DNA from: Paenibacillus humicus NBRC 102415
GTDB lineage: Bacteria > Bacillota > Bacilli > Paenibacillales > Paenibacillaceae
NCBI RefSeq assembly: GCF_004000905.1
Contig: NZ_BIMD01000033.1
Coordinates: 1-63,677, forward strand
Direction: 5' to 3'
Length of the DNA stretch: 63,677 nt
Positions 8,945-21,933 of this stretch are shown here, in pieces (within the stretch, counting starts at the first letter, position 1; the number at the start of each line of letters is the position of its first letter). A program made the translations under genes and the position numbers. Below the pieces are notes generated by a model. That model did no database searches and was not told the origin of the DNA. It saw only the letters and a program-made list of their open reading frames with translations.

Positions 8945-8962
8945 GGGCAGTGTCCTCCTTTC

Positions 8963-9082
<120 letters not shown>

Positions 9083-9119
9083 TTACCTCCCGATTCCTTC
9101 TTCCGTCGAACCCGCGGTT

Positions 9120-9335
9120 CTACTTCCGATAGGTAATGCGTCCTCTGGATAAATCGTAAGGCGACAACTGGATAACCACTTTGTCTCCGGTCAGAATACG
9201 GATAAAGTGCATTCTGAGCTTGCCGGATACATGAGCGAGAATCTGGTGACCGTTCTCCAGTTCAACCCGGAACATGGCGTTAGGCAGCGGTTCAATAACC
9301 GTTCCTTCGACTTCAATGACGTCTTCCTTGGCCAT
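9120..9335 (-). CDS. infA: Translation initiation factor IF-1
   Basis: A 71-residue OB-fold protein that occupies the A site during initiation. [20 protein letters not shown] and [15 protein letters not shown] are near-invariant. The correct ATG is at 9335; the longer frame to 9389 lies inside the neighbouring KOW gene. The first 23 bases overlap that gene's end, so the two are probably translationally coupled. Confidence 0.98.
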   Translation of the reverse strand: MAKEDVIEVEGTVIEPLPNAMFRVELENGHQILAHVSGKLRMHFIRILTGDKVVIQLSPYDLSRGRITYRK

Positions 9336-9618
9336 CCTCATTCTCCTTTCGATCAGCGTACTTCTGTATGACGAATCTAAGCTTGGCATTGGTCACCCGG
9401 CCCGTCTCGGACATGCTGTCCGAAACTTCGCTGCTGAGAGCCGGCAGTAACTGAAGATGCTGGATGTTTTTCTTCTTCGGCGAGTCGAAGCGCCGTGCAT
9501 CTCCATCGGCGATCAAGACGAACCGGTCGTCGATCAATCCGATGATGATGGCGCAGCTGCCCTCGTCCTTGCCTCGAAGCACTTTGACAAGACGGCCGAT
9601 CTGAGCCAGCGGATCCAA
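9313..9618 (-). CDS. KOW-domain RNA-binding protein (YbzG-like)
   Basis: A 101-residue protein beginning with a KOW motif ([15 protein letters not shown], residues 7-21), of the L14e-like type found between map and infA in many Firmicutes. Its role is not established; a link to ribosome assembly or translation is inferred from the operon. The start appears to be a TTG at 9618 closely preceded by AGAGGA. The charged C-terminal third extends past the KOW core and overlaps infA. Confidence 0.87.
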   Translation of the reverse strand: MDPLAQIGRLVKVLRGKDEGSCAIIIGLIDDRFVLIADGDARRFDSPKKKNIQHLQLLPALSSEVSDSMSETGRVTNAKLRFVIQKYADRKENEDGQGRRH

Positions 9619-9625
9619 GTTCCTC

Positions 9626-11049
<1,424 letters not shown>

Positions 11050-11125
11050 TTAAGCACAATAGGCACGCGCGGGCTGACCACTACCTCCAGCTGGAGCCAG
11101 CAAGCCGCCCGTTCGAAGCCCAGTG

Positions 11126-12424
11126 TTATTTATTGATAAACCCTTTGTAGTGACGCTTGATCAATTGGGTTTCGATCTGCTTCATCGTGTCGAGAGCGAC
11201 GCCGATGACGATCAGCAGCGAAGTACCGCCAAGCTGAATCGAACGATCCAAGCCGGCCAAGGATCCGAACAGTATCGGCATCAGCGAGATAACCGCCAGG
11301 AACAGAGCTCCGAAGAGGGTTATGCGGGACATGACGCGCGTAATGTAGGTCGAGGTCGGTTTGCCCGGGCGAACGCCTGGGATATAGCCGCCGTTCTTCT
11401 TCATTTGATCCGCCATCTGTACAGGGTTGATCTGCACGAAGGTGTAGAAGAAGGTGAAGCCGATAATCAGTATAACATAGATCACCATGCCGAGCGCCTT
11501 GTCGTAGCTCAGGTGGTTGATGATCCATTGAGCCCAGCTGTGGCCGGACCAGAACTGAGCGATCGTCGACGGGAACATCAGCAGCGATACCGCGAAGATG
11601 ACCGGGATAACCCCTGCGCCATTGACCTTCAGCGGAATATGCGTCGATTGTCCGCCGTACATCTTGCGTCCTACAACACGCTTGGCGTATTGGACAGGAA
11701 TCTTGCGGATGCCCTGTTGGACGAAGATGACGCCGACGAGCACGGCCAGAACCACAATCAGAATGGCCAGAACCTTCAGCACGCCCATGAATACTTCACC
11801 AGGCTGATCTACGAAGTAAGTCGTGTAGATCTTCCCGATGTGGCCCGGCATGGCTGCGATAATACCCGCGAAGATAATTACCGAGATGCCGTTGCCGATG
11901 CCGCGCTCCGTAATCTGCTCGCCCAACCACATGAGGAAGGCTGTACCGGCCGTCAGGATGACGGCGATCATCGCATAGGTAGCGAAGCCCGGATTTTGAA
12001 CCAGTTCCATGTTAGTGAGACGATTGAAGCCTACTGCCGTGGCAAAGCCCTGAACAAGACCCAACACAATGGTACCATAGCGCGTAATCTGCGCCAGTTT
12101 CCGTTTGCCGTTCTCGCCTTCCTTGGCCCATTCTGCGAAGCGCGGAATGACATCCATGGAAAGCAGCTGCACGATGATCGATGCCGTGATGTACGGCATG
12201 ATTCCGATCGCGAAGATCGAGAATTTGAAGAGCGCGCCGCCCGTGAACGTGTTCAGCAAACCGAACAGATCCGAACCTTGGTTATTGCTTGTGAAGACGC
12301 TCTTGTCGATGTTGGGCACCGGAATGAAGGAACCGATGCGGTATACAAGCAAAATGAAAAGGGTAAAGAGGATCCTCTTGCGAAGGTCTTCCACTTTCCA
12401 AATGTTTGAAACCGTCTTGAACAA
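11126..12424 (-). CDS. secY: Preprotein translocase channel SecY
   Basis: The 432-residue core of the Sec channel with ten membrane segments, beginning MFKTVSNIWKVEDLRKRILFT. The cytoplasmic C5 loop carries PGVRPGKPT and the plug helix region SVFTSNNQGSDLFGL is present. It begins 0-1 bases after the rplO stop, so translation is tightly linked. Its partner secE lies 26 kb away next to nusG. Confidence 0.98.
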   Translation of the reverse strand: MFKTVSNIWKVEDLRKRILFTLFILLVYRIGSFIPVPNIDKSVFTSNNQGSDLFGLLNTFTGGALFKFSIFAIGIMPYITASIIVQLLSMDVIPRFAEWAKEGENGKRKLAQITRYGTIVLGLVQGFATAVGFNRLTNMELVQNPGFATYAMIAVILTAGTAFLMWLGEQITERGIGNGISVIIFAGIIAAMPGHIGKIYTTYFVDQPGEVFMGVLKVLAILIVVLAVLVGVIFVQQGIRKIPVQYAKRVVGRKMYGGQSTHIPLKVNGAGVIPVIFAVSLLMFPSTIAQFWSGHSWAQWIINHLSYDKALGMVIYVILIIGFTFFYTFVQINPVQMADQMKKNGGYIPGVRPGKPTSTYITRVMSRITLFGALFLAVISLMPILFGSLAGLDRSIQLGGTSLLIVIGVALDTMKQIETQLIKRHYKGFINK

Positions 12425-12865
12425 TTAGATCACCTCGGTTTGACCGCCGGCAGCCTGGATCTTCTCTACCGCAGATTGAGAGAACTTGCTTGCTTTAACC
12501 GTAAGTTGAACCGTTACTTCGCCATTGCCGAGAATCTTGATTCCTGCGAGAGGGTTTTTGATGATGCCCTTCTCAACGAGAACTTCAGGAGTTACTTCGG
12601 AGCCAGCTTCAAATACATTCAACTCTTCGATGTTGACAATCGCGTACTCTTTGCGGAATGGATTGTTGAAACCACGCTTAGGCAGACGACGATACAGCGG
12701 GTTTTGACCGCCCTCGAATCCAGGACGCACGCCGCCGCCGGAACGGGCATTTTGACCTTTATGGCCTTTGCCCGCCGTTTTGCCGTTGCCGCTACCGATA
12801 CCGCGTCCTTTACGGAACGGGCTCTTGCGGGAACCTTCAGCTGGTTTAAGATCATGCAATTTCAT
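12425..12865 (-). CDS. rplO: 50S ribosomal protein L15
   Basis: A 146-residue protein with the loosely folded Gly/Arg/Lys-rich N-terminus ([33 protein letters not shown]) that threads into 23S rRNA. The ATG at 12865 is used because GGAGG lies 11 bases before it; an earlier GTG at 12877 overlaps that site. Followed at once by secY. Confidence 0.98.
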   Translation of the reverse strand: MKLHDLKPAEGSRKSPFRKGRGIGSGNGKTAGKGHKGQNARSGGGVRPGFEGGQNPLYRRLPKRGFNNPFRKEYAIVNIEELNVFEAGSEVTPEVLVEKGIIKNPLAGIKILGNGEVTVQLTVKASKFSQSAVEKIQAAGGQTEVI

Positions 12866-12923
12866 CGTTCGTTGCACCTCCTTGTTGCTCTTTGAAAGTC
12901 TATGGATAGCGATTTGCTCGCTC

Positions 12924-13103
12924 TTATACTTCTTCTACTTTAACCAGGTGGTTAACCGTAGTCACCATGCCGCGGATAGCGGGGCTGTCGTTAAGGACAA
13001 CCGTCTGGCGAATTTTGCGAAGACCGAGCGAAGCGACCGTTGCGCGCTGCTTCTCGTTGCGGCCGATCAGACTGCGGACGAGGGTTACTTGCAATTTAGC
13101 CAT
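12924..13103 (-). CDS. rpmD: 50S ribosomal protein L30
   Basis: A 59-residue protein, [15 protein letters not shown] at the N-terminus and VKVEEV at the end. The ATG at 13103 has AAGGAGGGGAACACG upstream; the longer frame to 13163 runs into rpsE and is not used. Present in Firmicutes between rpsE and rplO. Confidence 0.97.
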   Translation of the reverse strand: MAKLQVTLVRSLIGRNEKQRATVASLGLRKIRQTVVLNDSPAIRGMVTTVNHLVKVEEV

Positions 13104-13116
13104 CGTGTTCCCCTCC

Positions 13117-13617
13117 TTAACCCAAGAGCTCTTCGACAGTTTTTCCGCGAAGCTTGGCAACATCTTCAGCGCGTTTCAGGCGGGAAAGGCCTTCGAGCGT
13201 TGCGTTAACCATGTTCATGGAGTTGGAAGAACCGAGGGATTTGGTCAGGATGTCGCCGACACCTGCCAGTTCCAGTACTGCACGCACAGGGCCGCCGGCG
13301 ATAACGCCGGTACCTTGGGATGCTGGCTTGAGAAGAACTTCGCCAGCGCCGAAGTGGCCGAGCACCAAGTGCGGGATCGTCGTGTTCACGAGAGGAACAG
13401 AGATCAGGTTTTTCTTGGCATCCTCAATACCTTTGCGAATGGCTTCAGGTACTTCAGCTGCTTTGCCGATACCAGCGCCTACATGTCCTTTGCCGTCTCC
13501 GACAACGACCAGGGCGCTGAAGCTGAAGCGGCGTCCGCCTTTAACTACTTTTGCTACGCGGTTGATGTGGACAACCTTTTCGGTCAGTTCACCCAACGCA
13601 TTTGCATCAATACGCAA
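13117..13617 (-). CDS. rpsE: 30S ribosomal protein S5
   Basis: A 166-residue fidelity protein with the N-terminal S5 domain ([26 protein letters not shown]) and the C-terminal [14 protein letters not shown]. The GGRRFSF loop, where spectinomycin-resistance changes occur, is wild type. The start codon at 13617 follows AAAAGGAGG. Confidence 0.98.
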   Translation of the reverse strand: MRIDANALGELTEKVVHINRVAKVVKGGRRFSFSALVVVGDGKGHVGAGIGKAAEVPEAIRKGIEDAKKNLISVPLVNTTIPHLVLGHFGAGEVLLKPASQGTGVIAGGPVRAVLELAGVGDILTKSLGSSNSMNMVNATLEGLSRLKRAEDVAKLRGKTVEELLG

Positions 13618-13637
13618 GTCGATTTACCTCCTTTTAG

Positions 13638-14006
13638 TTAGAATTGGAGACCCGCTTCACGGGCTGCATCAGCCAGTGCTTGAATCCGTCCATGGTACAG
13701 GTAGCCTCCACGGTCGAATACGACGCTCTCATGGCCTTTATCCTTCGCACGCTTAGCGATCAGTTCGCCTACGAGCTTAGCGGATTCGACGTTGCCGCCG
13801 TTGTTCACTTTCTCAGCAAGCTCTTTGTCCAGCGTAGATGCGGACGCGATCGTTACTCCAGCCACATCGTCGATCAGCTGAGCGTAGATGTGCTTGGAGG
13901 AGCGGTAAACGGAAAGCCGAGGACGCGCTACAGTGCCGTTGATTTTCTTGCGCACGCGCAGGTGGCGTTTCAGACGGGCTTTGTTTTTGTCGCCTTTGGT
14001 GATCAT
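13638..14006 (-). CDS. rplR: 50S ribosomal protein L18
   Basis: A 122-residue 5S rRNA-binding protein. [21 protein letters not shown] at the start and [21 protein letters not shown] near the end are diagnostic. Lies between rplF and rpsE in the spc operon, 20 bases upstream of rpsE. Confidence 0.98.
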   Translation of the reverse strand: MITKGDKNKARLKRHLRVRKKINGTVARPRLSVYRSSKHIYAQLIDDVAGVTIASASTLDKELAEKVNNGGNVESAKLVGELIAKRAKDKGHESVVFDRGGYLYHGRIQALADAAREAGLQF

Positions 14007-14065
14007 TGAGGGATCCTCCCTTCTTGAATAGATGAACCTCTATACCAATAAGCATAGCCTTATGC

Positions 14066-14608
14066 TTATTTTTTCTTACCGGCTTTGCCTTCTTTGCGGA
14101 TAATGCGCTCGCCTTCGTACTTGATGCCTTTGCCTTTGTATGGCTCTGGCTCGCGTACGGAGCGGATTTTCGCAGCCGTTGCGCCGACAAGCTCTTTGTC
14201 GATGCCGCGGACCGTGATTTTGTTGTTACCGATCACTTCGAACTCGATGCCGTCAGCAGGCACGATTTCAACCGGGTGGGAGTAGCCGACGTTGAGGACG
14301 ACTTTCTCGCCGGATTTGCTAGCGCGGTAACCAACGCCTACCAGCTCAAGATTCTTGGAGAATCCATCCGTTACACCGCTGACCATGTTCGCGATGATGC
14401 TGCGGGTCGTGCCGTGCAGGGAGCGGTGCAGCTTGTTGTCGGAAGGACGTTCTACGAGGATCGTGCCTTCTTCCAAGTTGACTTTGATATCTTTGTGAAC
14501 CGGACGGCTAAGGGAACCTTTCGGTCCTTTTACCGTGATCACCGTTTCGTCCAGGGAAACATTCACGCCGCTAGGGACGGTAATCGGTTTGCGACCAATA
14601 CGGGACAT
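14066..14608 (-). CDS. rplF: 50S ribosomal protein L6
   Basis: A 180-residue protein with two similar L6 domains, near the factor-binding site. [14 protein letters not shown] at the N-terminus and [16 protein letters not shown] at the C-terminus are the family signatures. Good GGAGGTG site before the ATG at 14608. Confidence 0.98.
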   Translation of the reverse strand: MSRIGRKPITVPSGVNVSLDETVITVKGPKGSLSRPVHKDIKVNLEEGTILVERPSDNKLHRSLHGTTRSIIANMVSGVTDGFSKNLELVGVGYRASKSGEKVVLNVGYSHPVEIVPADGIEFEVIGNNKITVRGIDKELVGATAAKIRSVREPEPYKGKGIKYEGERIIRKEGKAGKKK

Positions 14609-14638
14609 TGTTGCACCTCCTATCGTTGTGGCGATTTA

Positions 14639-15037
14639 TTACCAGACGTAGCAGACGACTTCGCCGCCAGCTTTGCCTTGACGTGCTTCTTTGTCGGTCA
14701 TAACTCCCTTGGATGTGGAGATAATCGCGATTCCGAGACCGCCGAGTACGCGCGGAACCTCGTTGGATTTCGTGTAAACGCGCAGGCCGGGCTTACTGAT
14801 ACGTTTCAGACCAGTAATGACACGCTCGTTGTTGGAGCCGTATTTCAGGAAAATACGGATCATCCCTTGCTTGCTGTCCTCGATATATTCAGCGTCACGA
14901 ATGAAGCCCTCGCGCTTGAGAATATCAGCGATTTGCTTCTTGATTTTCGAAGCGGGCATTTCAACGGTTTCATGACGAACAAGATTCGCGTTGCGGATAC
15001 GGGTAAGCATATCTGCGATCGGATCAGACATAACCAT
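14639..15037 (-). CDS. rpsH: 30S ribosomal protein S8
   Basis: A 132-residue 16S rRNA-binding protein needed early in assembly. It begins [18 protein letters not shown] and ends GEVVCYVW; the STSKGVMTD motif is intact. It follows rpsN by 31 bases. S8 is the usual feedback repressor of spc operons in enterobacteria; no such site was judged here. Confidence 0.98.
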   Translation of the reverse strand: MVMSDPIADMLTRIRNANLVRHETVEMPASKIKKQIADILKREGFIRDAEYIEDSKQGMIRIFLKYGSNNERVITGLKRISKPGLRVYTKSNEVPRVLGGLGIAIISTSKGVMTDKEARQGKAGGEVVCYVW

Positions 15038-15068
15038 TCTTGTGTACCTCCTTCCCGACTAAAGCTGA

Positions 15069-15254
15069 TTACCAGCTGGCTTTTTTGACGCCAGGGATCT
15101 GGCCTTTGTATGCTAATTCACGGAAACAAATCCGGCAAATTTTAAACTTTTGCAGAACCGAGTGCGGACGTCCGCAACGCTCGCAACGAGTGTAGGCGCG
15201 GACTTTGAACTTCGGAGCGCGTTGCTGCTTAACTTTCATCGAAGTTTTTGCCAC
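15069..15254 (-). CDS. rpsN: 30S ribosomal protein S14, zinc-binding type Z
   Basis: A 61-residue short form of S14 with the zinc ribbon [20 protein letters not shown]. This is the C+ paralogue; bacteria that ride out zinc shortage often carry a longer zinc-free copy elsewhere. It lies between rplE and rpsH, the normal spc position. Confidence 0.98.
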   Translation of the reverse strand: MAKTSMKVKQQRAPKFKVRAYTRCERCGRPHSVLQKFKICRICFRELAYKGQIPGVKKASW

Positions 15255-15281
15255 TTTGGTATTACACCTCCTGATTCGCGA

Positions 15282-15824
15282 TTACTTCGCGAACGGCATT
15301 CCCAGTTGGGTCAGCAGCTCACGAGATTCTTCGTCCGATTGAGCCGTCGTTACGATAACGACGTCCATACCGCGGACTTTATCGACTTTATCGTATTCGA
15401 TCTCCGGGAAGATCAGCTGCTCTTTAAGGCCAAGGGTGTAGTTGCCGCGACCGTCGAAAGCTTTGGTCGATACGCCGCGGAAGTCGCGTACGCGAGGCAG
15501 GGCAACGTTGAACAGCTTGTCGAGGAAGTAGTACATGCGGTCACCGCGCAGTGTAACTTTAACCCCGATCGGCATATTTTCACGAAGCTTGAAGCCAGCG
15601 ATGGACTTCTTCGCACGCGTGATTACCGGTTTTTGACCGGAGATGAGGCGGAGATCTTCGACAGCGACGTCAAGCACTTTGGAGTTGGCAACAGCTTCGC
15701 CTACGCCCATGTTGATGACGACCTTCTCGATCTTCGGCACTTGCATCACCGTCTGGTAGCTGAACTTCTGCATCAGAGCAGGAGTGATTTCATTCAGAAA
15801 ACGATCTTTCATTCTTGCTGCCAT
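15282..15824 (-). CDS. rplE: 50S ribosomal protein L5
   Basis: A 180-residue 5S rRNA-binding protein. Signatures are [31 protein letters not shown] and the C-terminal [15 protein letters not shown]. The ATG at 15824 has AGGAGGACCC upstream and gives a length close to B. subtilis L5. Confidence 0.98.
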   Translation of the reverse strand: MAARMKDRFLNEITPALMQKFSYQTVMQVPKIEKVVINMGVGEAVANSKVLDVAVEDLRLISGQKPVITRAKKSIAGFKLRENMPIGVKVTLRGDRMYYFLDKLFNVALPRVRDFRGVSTKAFDGRGNYTLGLKEQLIFPEIEYDKVDKVRGMDVVIVTTAQSDEESRELLTQLGMPFAK

Positions 15825-15855
15825 GGTAAAGGGTCCTCCTTTCCGTAAAGAGTAA

Positions 15856-16209
15856 TTAGTCGATAACTTCGCCGGAGCGTTTAGCTACGCGGACTTTTTT
15901 GCCGTTATCAAGCACTTTGTAGCCGATGCGCGTTACTTTGCCGCTCTTCGGATCTACGTGCATCACGTTGGAAACGTGGATCGGAGCTTCCTGCTCGAGG
16001 ATGCCGCCCTGCGGGTTCGCTTGGGAAGGACGCGTATGCTTCTTCACCATGTTAACGCCTTCGATCAGGACACGGTTCTCACGAGGGTAAGCTGCGATGA
16101 CGCGGCCTTTTTTGCCTTTATCCTTGCCCGTGATGACGATAACGGTATCGTCTTTCTTCACGTGCAGCTTGTTGTTGTGGGATTCCAGAACTTTTTTAAC
16201 CTTTGGCAT
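15856..16209 (-). CDS. rplX: 50S ribosomal protein L24
   Basis: A 117-residue assembly initiator with a KOW motif ([17 protein letters not shown], about 21-37) and the loop [19 protein letters not shown]. It is about 14 residues longer than the B. subtilis protein, with an N-terminal [10 protein letters not shown] stretch. Starts after GGAGGTG. Confidence 0.97.
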   Translation of the reverse strand: MPKVKKVLESHNNKLHVKKDDTVIVITGKDKGKKGRVIAAYPRENRVLIEGVNMVKKHTRPSQANPQGGILEQEAPIHVSNVMHVDPKSGKVTRIGYKVLDNGKKVRVAKRSGEVID

Positions 16210-16258
16210 GTGTTACACCTCCTGCTCCTTGACTTCAATCACGCCGCCAGGGCGTTAA

Positions 16259-16627
16259 TTAGATAACTTCCGGTGCAAGCGATACGATCTTCATGAAGTC
16301 TTTCTCACGAAGCTCACGGGCAACTGGTCCGAAGATACGGGTACCGCGCGGGCTCTTGTCTTCCTTCACGATGACTGCTGCATTCTCGTCGAATGCGATG
16401 TAGGAACCGTCCTTACGGCGAACTGTACGCTTCGTGCGCACGATAACCGCTTTGACTACATCGCCTTTTTTGACAACGCCACCGGGTGTTGCTTGTTTGA
16501 CAGAGCAGACGATCAGATCGCCGATGTGTCCTACGCGACGTCCCGTACCACCCAGAACGCGGATACACATCAGTTCCTTTGCGCCAGAGTTGTCAGCAAC
16601 CGCAAGGCGTGTAAAAGGTTGAATCAT
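16259..16627 (-). CDS. rplN: 50S ribosomal protein L14
   Basis: A 122-residue protein at the subunit interface; [21 protein letters not shown] and the [26 protein letters not shown] tail are near-invariant. Comes 39 bases after rpsQ with an AAAGGAGG site. Confidence 0.99.
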   Translation of the reverse strand: MIQPFTRLAVADNSGAKELMCIRVLGGTGRRVGHIGDLIVCSVKQATPGGVVKKGDVVKAVIVRTKRTVRRKDGSYIAFDENAAVIVKEDKSPRGTRIFGPVARELREKDFMKIVSLAPEVI

Positions 16628-16665
16628 TGAAATGTCCTCCTTTCAGTCATGATGGCCGAATCGTC

Positions 16666-16929
16666 TTAAAGTACAACGGCTTCTTCGACGACTTGAACCA
16701 GTCTCCAACGCTTGTCTTTCGACAGCGGACGAGTTTCCATGATTTTAACCGTATCACCGATTTTCGCAGTGTTGTTTTCATCATGGGCTTTGAATTTCTT
16801 CGTGTATTTGATGCGTTTATGGTACAGATCATGTTTTTTGTAGGTTTCTACAGCCACCACGATCGTTTTATCCATTTTGTCGCTGACCACTTTGCCAATC
16901 TGAACTTTGCGGTTGTTGCGTTCGCTCAT
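16666..16929 (-). CDS. rpsQ: 30S ribosomal protein S17
   Basis: An 87-residue OB-fold protein binding 16S r[21 protein letters not shown] and the end VEEAVVL are typical. Preceded by GGAAGGAGGAAGA. Confidence 0.98.
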   Translation of the reverse strand: MSERNNRKVQIGKVVSDKMDKTIVVAVETYKKHDLYHKRIKYTKKFKAHDENNTAKIGDTVKIMETRPLSKDKRWRLVQVVEEAVVL

Positions 16930-16975
16930 GTTCTTCCTCCTTCCTCAGGCTGGGCCGTTCAGGCACAGGGCTGAA

Positions 16976-17176
16976 TTAGCTGCTGATTCCCAGTTCTCTT
17001 TGGCGCAGTACCGTTTTGGCACGTGCGATTTCTTTCCGTACCGCGCTGATGCGGGTTGGATTATCCAATTGGCCGGTAGCCAGTTGGAAGCGGAGGTTGA
17101 ACAGCTCTTCTTTAAAGCCGGCAACCTTTTGGTTCAGCTCGTCAGTGGTCAGGTTGCGGAATTCATTAGCTTTCAT
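16976..17176 (-). CDS. rpmC: 50S ribosomal protein L29
   Basis: A 66-residue two-helix protein at the exit tunnel, a docking place for trigger factor and [18 protein letters not shown] is diagnostic. I chose the ATG at 17176 (MKANEFRNL), matching the B. subtilis start, over a GTG four codons earlier. Its first 11 bases overlap the rplP end, so it is likely translated by coupling. Confidence 0.96.
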   Translation of the reverse strand: MKANEFRNLTTDELNQKVAGFKEELFNLRFQLATGQLDNPTRISAVRKEIARAKTVLRQRELGISS

Positions 17177-17600
17177 TTGCTTCACCACCCACTTCTTCGC
17201 GTTTCACAAACTTCGTTTTAACCGGGAGCTTGTGGGCCGCAAGGCGCAATGCTTCGCGCGCGATTTCCTCGGATACGCCGGCAAGTTCAAACATCACTTT
17301 GCCCGGTTTAACGACGGAAACCCATTTCTCCACGTTACCTTTACCGCTACCCATCCGGACCTCGAGAGGCTTTTGGGTGATCGGCTTGGAAGGGAAGATC
17401 TTGATCCAAACTTTACCGCCACGTTTGATGTAACGGGTCATGGCGATACGAGCGGATTCGATCTGACGGTTCGTGACCCAACCAGGCTCAAGCGCTTGAA
17501 GGCCGAATTCACCGAAGTGAACTTCCGTGCCGCCTTTAGCGCGGCCTTTCATATGTCCGCGTTGTTCTTTGCGGTGTTTGACGCGTTTAGGTACCAACAT
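17166..17600 (-). CDS. rplP: 50S ribosomal protein L16
   Basis: A 144-residue protein essential for the peptidyl-transferase region. [39 protein letters not shown] and [12 protein letters not shown] are present. Only 2 bases separate it from the rpsC stop, and its end overlaps rpmC. Confidence 0.98.
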   Translation of the reverse strand: MLVPKRVKHRKEQRGHMKGRAKGGTEVHFGEFGLQALEPGWVTNRQIESARIAMTRYIKRGGKVWIKIFPSKPITQKPLEVRMGSGKGNVEKWVSVVKPGKVMFELAGVSEEIAREALRLAAHKLPVKTKFVKREEVGGEANES

Positions 17601-17602
17601 GA

Positions 17603-18268
17603 TTAGTTGCCTCCTTCCTGGACGGCTGCTTTCTTCTTCACAGGAAGGATTTCACCGCGGTAGATCCATACTTTTACGCCGATGCGGCCGTAAGTCGTAT
17701 GTGCTTCAGCTGTGCCGTAGTCGATATCGGCGCGCAGCGTATGAAGCGGCACGGTTCCTTCGCTGTATCCTTCTTGACGAGCGATCTCGGCGCCGCCGAG
17801 GCGACCGCTGACAGAAGTTTTGATTCCTTTTGCGCCTGCGCGCATCGAGCGCTGCAGAGCTTGCTTCATCGCGCGGCGGAACGAAGTCCGGCGCTCAAGC
17901 TGTTGTGCGATGCTTTCGGCAACGAGCGTTGCGTCCAGATCGGCTTGTTTGATTTCGGAGATGTTGATGTGAACCTTTTTGCCGTTCGTCAGGCGAGTCA
18001 GCTCGTTGCGAAGGTTCTCAACTTCAGAACCGCCCTTGCCGATGACCATGCCTGGCTTCGCGGTGTTGATCGTGACGTTCACGCGATTGGACGCGCGCTC
18101 GATCTCGATGCGGGACACAGCAGCGTCTTTCAGCTTGCCTTTGAGGAATTCGCGAACTCGAACGTCTTCCATCAGAAGATCGCCGAAATCTTTACCGGCG
18201 TACCATTTGGATTCCCAATCCCGGATGACCCCGATGCGAAGACCAACCGGATTTACCTTTTGACCCAC
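17603..18268 (-). CDS. rpsC: 30S ribosomal protein S3
   Basis: A 221-residue protein at the mRNA entry site with helicase activity. It has the KH domain ([16 protein letters not shown], about 75-90) and the C-terminal domain ending in [11 protein letters not shown]. Begins [20 protein letters not shown]. Confidence 0.98.
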   Translation of the reverse strand: MGQKVNPVGLRIGVIRDWESKWYAGKDFGDLLMEDVRVREFLKGKLKDAAVSRIEIERASNRVNVTINTAKPGMVIGKGGSEVENLRNELTRLTNGKKVHINISEIKQADLDATLVAESIAQQLERRTSFRRAMKQALQRSMRAGAKGIKTSVSGRLGGAEIARQEGYSEGTVPLHTLRADIDYGTAEAHTTYGRIGVKVWIYRGEILPVKKKAAVQEGGN

Positions 18269-18281
18269 TCGTTATCCCTCC

Positions 18282-18617
18282 TTATTTTTCAGATACGACC
18301 AGCGTGATGTGGCTGGTGCGCTTGTTGATGCGGCTTGCGCGGCCCATAGCGCGCGGCATAAACCGTTTCATAGTCGGCCCTTGGTTAACGAATACCTGGG
18401 ATACGACCAGTTTGTTCACGTCGAGCTGGTAGTTATGCTCGGCGTTCGCAATTGCAGAGTTCAGAAGTTTTTCCACGATCGGGGATGCGGAGCGCGGAGT
18501 GTGGCGCAGGATTGCGATCGCCTCGCCAACTTGCTTGCCGCGGATCAGGTCAACAACGAGCTGAGCTTTGCGCGGTGCAATGCGCACTTGGTTAGCATGT
18601 GCTTTAGCTTCTGCCAT
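18282..18617 (-). CDS. rplV: 50S ribosomal protein L22
   Basis: A 111-residue protein whose beta-hairpin lines the exit tunnel ([20 protein letters not shown]). This loop, the site of macrolide-resistance indels, shows no insertion or deletion. Located between rpsS and rpsC. Confidence 0.98.
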   Translation of the reverse strand: MAEAKAHANQVRIAPRKAQLVVDLIRGKQVGEAIAILRHTPRSASPIVEKLLNSAIANAEHNYQLDVNKLVVSQVFVNQGPTMKRFMPRAMGRASRINKRTSHITLVVSEK

Positions 18618-18666
18618 GACAGGTACCTCCTCTCAAACAGCGATGGTATGGAAAGGGCAACGCAAC

Positions 18667-18945
18667 TTAACGTCTGCCCGTTTTTTTGTCGTCGTCGTGA
18701 CCTTTGTAGGTACGAGTCGGCGCGAATTCACCGAACTTGTGTCCAACCATGTCTTCCGTCACGTATACCGGCACGTGCTTGCGGCCGTCATAAACAGCCA
18801 GCGTGTGTCCAATGAATTGCGGGAAGATGGTGGAACGGCGGGACCAGGTTTTGATCACCGTTTTCTTGTTCGCTGCATTCAGTTCTTCAACTTTCTTCAG
18901 CAGGTACCCGTCGATGAAAGGACCTTTTTTCAAACTACGACCCAT
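18667..18945 (-). CDS. rpsS: 30S ribosomal protein S19
   Basis: A 92-residue head protein: [44 protein letters not shown] and [12 protein letters not shown] are all standard. Follows rplB by 71 bases. Confidence 0.98.
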   Translation of the reverse strand: MGRSLKKGPFIDGYLLKKVEELNAANKKTVIKTWSRRSTIFPQFIGHTLAVYDGRKHVPVYVTEDMVGHKFGEFAPTRTYKGHDDDKKTGRR

Positions 18946-19016
18946 GGATCTGCTCCTCCCTTCCTCGAAGCGTTAGCGTGACGTACTTACGTCACGCACA
19001 ATCGCTCAAGCGGTTA

Positions 19017-19847
19017 TTATTTCGTACGGCGACGAATAATATATTGGCTCGATGCTTTCTTCTTCTTGCGCGTTTTGGCACCAAGGGTTGGTTTGCCCCA
19101 TGGAGACATAGGCGACTTGCGTCCGATTGGAGCGCGGCCTTCACCACCACCGTGAGGGTGATCGTTAGGGTTCATGACAACGCCGCGAACTTCAGGACGC
19201 TTGCCCAGCCAACGGGAACGGCCAGCTTTACCGATTTTCACGAGCTCGTGATCCTCGTTGCCCACAGAACCGATCGTTGCACGGCAAGTTTTCAGGATGC
19301 GGCGCACTTCACCGGAGCTAAGACGGATAACCACGTAGGATTCCTCTTTGCCGAGAAGTTGAGCTTCCGTGCCGGCTGCGCGAACAAGTTGTCCACCTTT
19401 GCCAGGCTTCAGCTCGATGTTGTGGATAAGCGTACCGACTGGAATGTTTTCCAGTGGAAGCGCGTTGCCCACTTTGATGTCTGCGGATGGACCGGAAACG
19501 ATCGCATCGCCGACTTTAAGGCCTTTAGGCGCGATGATGTAGCGCTTCTCGCCATCGACGTAGTTGATCAGAGCGATGTTCGAAGTACGGTTCGGATCGT
19601 ATTCGATCGTCGCTACGCGGCCTTCGATGCCGTCTTTGGTCCGCTTGAAGTCGATGACGCGGTATTTGCGCTTGTGTCCGCCGCCGTGGTGACGAACCGT
19701 GATTTTACCCTGGTTGTTCCGGCCGGCTTTTTTGAAAAGCGGCGCCAGGAGCGATTTCTCCGGCACGTTTGTTGTGATCTCTTCGAATGTCGAGACCGAC
19801 ATGTGGCGGCGAGCCGGGGAAGTCGGTTTGTACTTCTTGATAGGCAC
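19017..19847 (-). CDS. rplB: 50S ribosomal protein L2
   Basis: A 276-residue protein needed for subunit joining and peptidyl transfer. It contains the conserved [21 protein letters not shown] around residues 221-241 with the functionally critical His, and the N-terminal [16 protein letters not shown]. Starts 26 bases after rplW. Confidence 0.99.
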   Translation of the reverse strand: MPIKKYKPTSPARRHMSVSTFEEITTNVPEKSLLAPLFKKAGRNNQGKITVRHHGGGHKRKYRVIDFKRTKDGIEGRVATIEYDPNRTSNIALINYVDGEKRYIIAPKGLKVGDAIVSGPSADIKVGNALPLENIPVGTLIHNIELKPGKGGQLVRAAGTEAQLLGKEESYVVIRLSSGEVRRILKTCRATIGSVGNEDHELVKIGKAGRSRWLGKRPEVRGVVMNPNDHPHGGGEGRAPIGRKSPMSPWGKPTLGAKTRKKKKASSQYIIRRRTK

Positions 19848-19873
19848 TTTGTTTCCCTCCTTATCTTGTCAGG

Positions 19874-20164
19874 TTAGACCGACTCGAAGAATTCCAGCTC
19901 TTTGCTGTCTTCGCTCAGTTGAACGAAGGCTTTCTTCCATTCGGACGTGTATCCGGAATGACGGCCGTAGCGCTTAGGCTTGGCTGGCACGCGAAGCGTG
20001 TTCACGTTCGTCACCTTAACGCTGAAGATCTGCTCGATGGCAGCTTTGATTTCCGTTTTGTTGGCACGGATGTCAACTTCGAACACATAGCGTTTTGCGC
20101 CCATGAGCTCAGTTGTCTGTTCCGTGATAACCGGGCGCTTGATAATATCGCGTGGATCTTTCAT
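19874..20164 (-). CDS. rplW: 50S ribosomal protein L23
   Basis: A 96-residue exit-tunnel protein, the main trigger-factor dock. [12 protein letters not shown] and the basic loop [22 protein letters not shown] are typical. Its ATG shares one base with the rplD stop (TAATG), indicating translational coupling. Confidence 0.98.
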   Translation of the reverse strand: MKDPRDIIKRPVITEQTTELMGAKRYVFEVDIRANKTEIKAAIEQIFSVKVTNVNTLRVPAKPKRYGRHSGYTSEWKKAFVQLSEDSKELEFFESV

Positions 20165-20787
20165 TACGCAAGCACCTCCTGTACTTTCTCGACCGCATCC
20201 TTGGTGATGATGAGTTGGTCATGCGACAGCACATCCAGAACATTGATGCCCGAGGCTGCGACGAACTTCACACCAGGAATGTTGCGGGCGGACAGAGCCA
20301 CGTTGTTCTCGAATTCAGCCGTAACGACGAGCGCTTTGCGGCCTACTTTGAGGTTATTCAGAACGGCTTGGAATTCCTTCGTCTTCGGAGCTGCGAAGCT
20401 CAGTTGATCGAGAACGATCAGCTCGCTAGCGATGACTTTGGAAGACAGTGCCGAACGAATAGCCAGACGACGAACTTTGCGTGGCAGCTTGAAGCTGTAG
20501 CTGCGCGGAGTCGGTCCGAATACCGTACCGCCGCCAACCCATTGCGGGGAGCGGATGGAGCCTTGACGCGCGCGTCCGGTTCCTTTTTGCTTCCAAGGTT
20601 TGCGGCCACCGCCGCGAACTTCGGAGCGTCCTTTGGTTTTGTGCGTGCCAGCGCGCTCGGCTGCTTGCTGCAGCAAAACTGCGCTATGCAGTACGTGAGT
20701 GTTAGGCTCGATGCCGAAGACATGCTCGGAGAGCTCGATGTCGCCGACTTTTGCGCCGCTCACATTTACCACATCTACTTTAGGCAT
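20164..20787 (-). CDS. rplD: 50S ribosomal protein L4
   Basis: A 207-residue protein; its long loop ([21 protein letters not shown]) enters the exit tunnel. In enterobacteria L4 represses the S10 operon; whether that holds here is not shown. AAGGAGGAACAAGCT precedes the ATG. Confidence 0.98.
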   Translation of the reverse strand: MPKVDVVNVSGAKVGDIELSEHVFGIEPNTHVLHSAVLLQQAAERAGTHKTKGRSEVRGGGRKPWKQKGTGRARQGSIRSPQWVGGGTVFGPTPRSYSFKLPRKVRRLAIRSALSSKVIASELIVLDQLSFAAPKTKEFQAVLNNLKVGRKALVVTAEFENNVALSARNIPGVKFVAASGINVLDVLSHDQLIITKDAVEKVQEVLA

Positions 20788-20817
20788 AGCTTGTTCCTCC
20801 TTTCTTCAGGCGGCGAG

Positions 20818-21441
20818 TTATTTCTTCACCGTTTGTTTGATTTTAACGAAGCTGTTTTTAGGACCCGGAATGGAGCCTTTAACGAGCAGTACGTTGCGTT
20901 CAGCATCGACGCGTACGACTTCAAGCTTCTGAATCGTAATCGTCTCATGGCCCATATGTCCCGGAAGGCGTTTGCCTTTAGGTACGCGGTTCGCTTGGAT
21001 GGAACCCATCGAACCAGGACCGCGGTGGTAACGCGAACCGTGCGCCATAGGGCCGCGGCTTTGTCCCCAACGTTTGATAACGCCTTGGAAGCCTTTGCCT
21101 TTGGATACGCCCGTCACGTCAACGAACTCGCCTTCAGCGAACAGGTCAGCTTTGATTTCTTGGCCAACTTCGTATTCGCCCAGGCTGATGCCACGAATCT
21201 CACGAACGTAGCGCTTAGGAGCCGTATTGGCTTTTTTGGCATGGCCGACTTGCGGCTTGTTGGCGTTATTCTCTTTTTTGTCAGAGAAACCGAGCTGAAC
21301 AGCTTCGTAGCCATCATTTTCTTGGTCTTTCTTTTGCAGGACGACGCATGGGCCGGCTTCGATAACCGTGACTGGCACGACATTACCCTCAGCTGTGAAC
21401 ACTTGCGTCATTCCGAGCTTTTTACCTAAGATACCCTTCAT
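20818..21441 (-). CDS. rplC: 50S ribosomal protein L3
   Basis: A 207-residue protein that organises the 3' end of 23S r[40 protein letters not shown] and LPGHMG are diagnostic; the loop near the peptidyl-transferase centre is unaltered. 47 bases after rpsJ. Confidence 0.99.
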   Translation of the reverse strand: MKGILGKKLGMTQVFTAEGNVVPVTVIEAGPCVVLQKKDQENDGYEAVQLGFSDKKENNANKPQVGHAKKANTAPKRYVREIRGISLGEYEVGQEIKADLFAEGEFVDVTGVSKGKGFQGVIKRWGQSRGPMAHGSRYHRGPGSMGSIQANRVPKGKRLPGHMGHETITIQKLEVVRVDAERNVLLVKGSIPGPKNSFVKIKQTVKK

Positions 21442-21488
21442 GTTGACACCTCATTTCGTTCTCACATTAGCTTACGCTTGTGGATAAC

Positions 21489-21926
<438 letters not shown>

Positions 21927-21933
21927 AGACAAT

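Noticed and set aside
9335-9389. N-terminally extended infA
   Set aside because: The extra codons belong to the overlapping KOW gene in another frame; IF-1 starts at the ATG at 9335 with a ribosome site.
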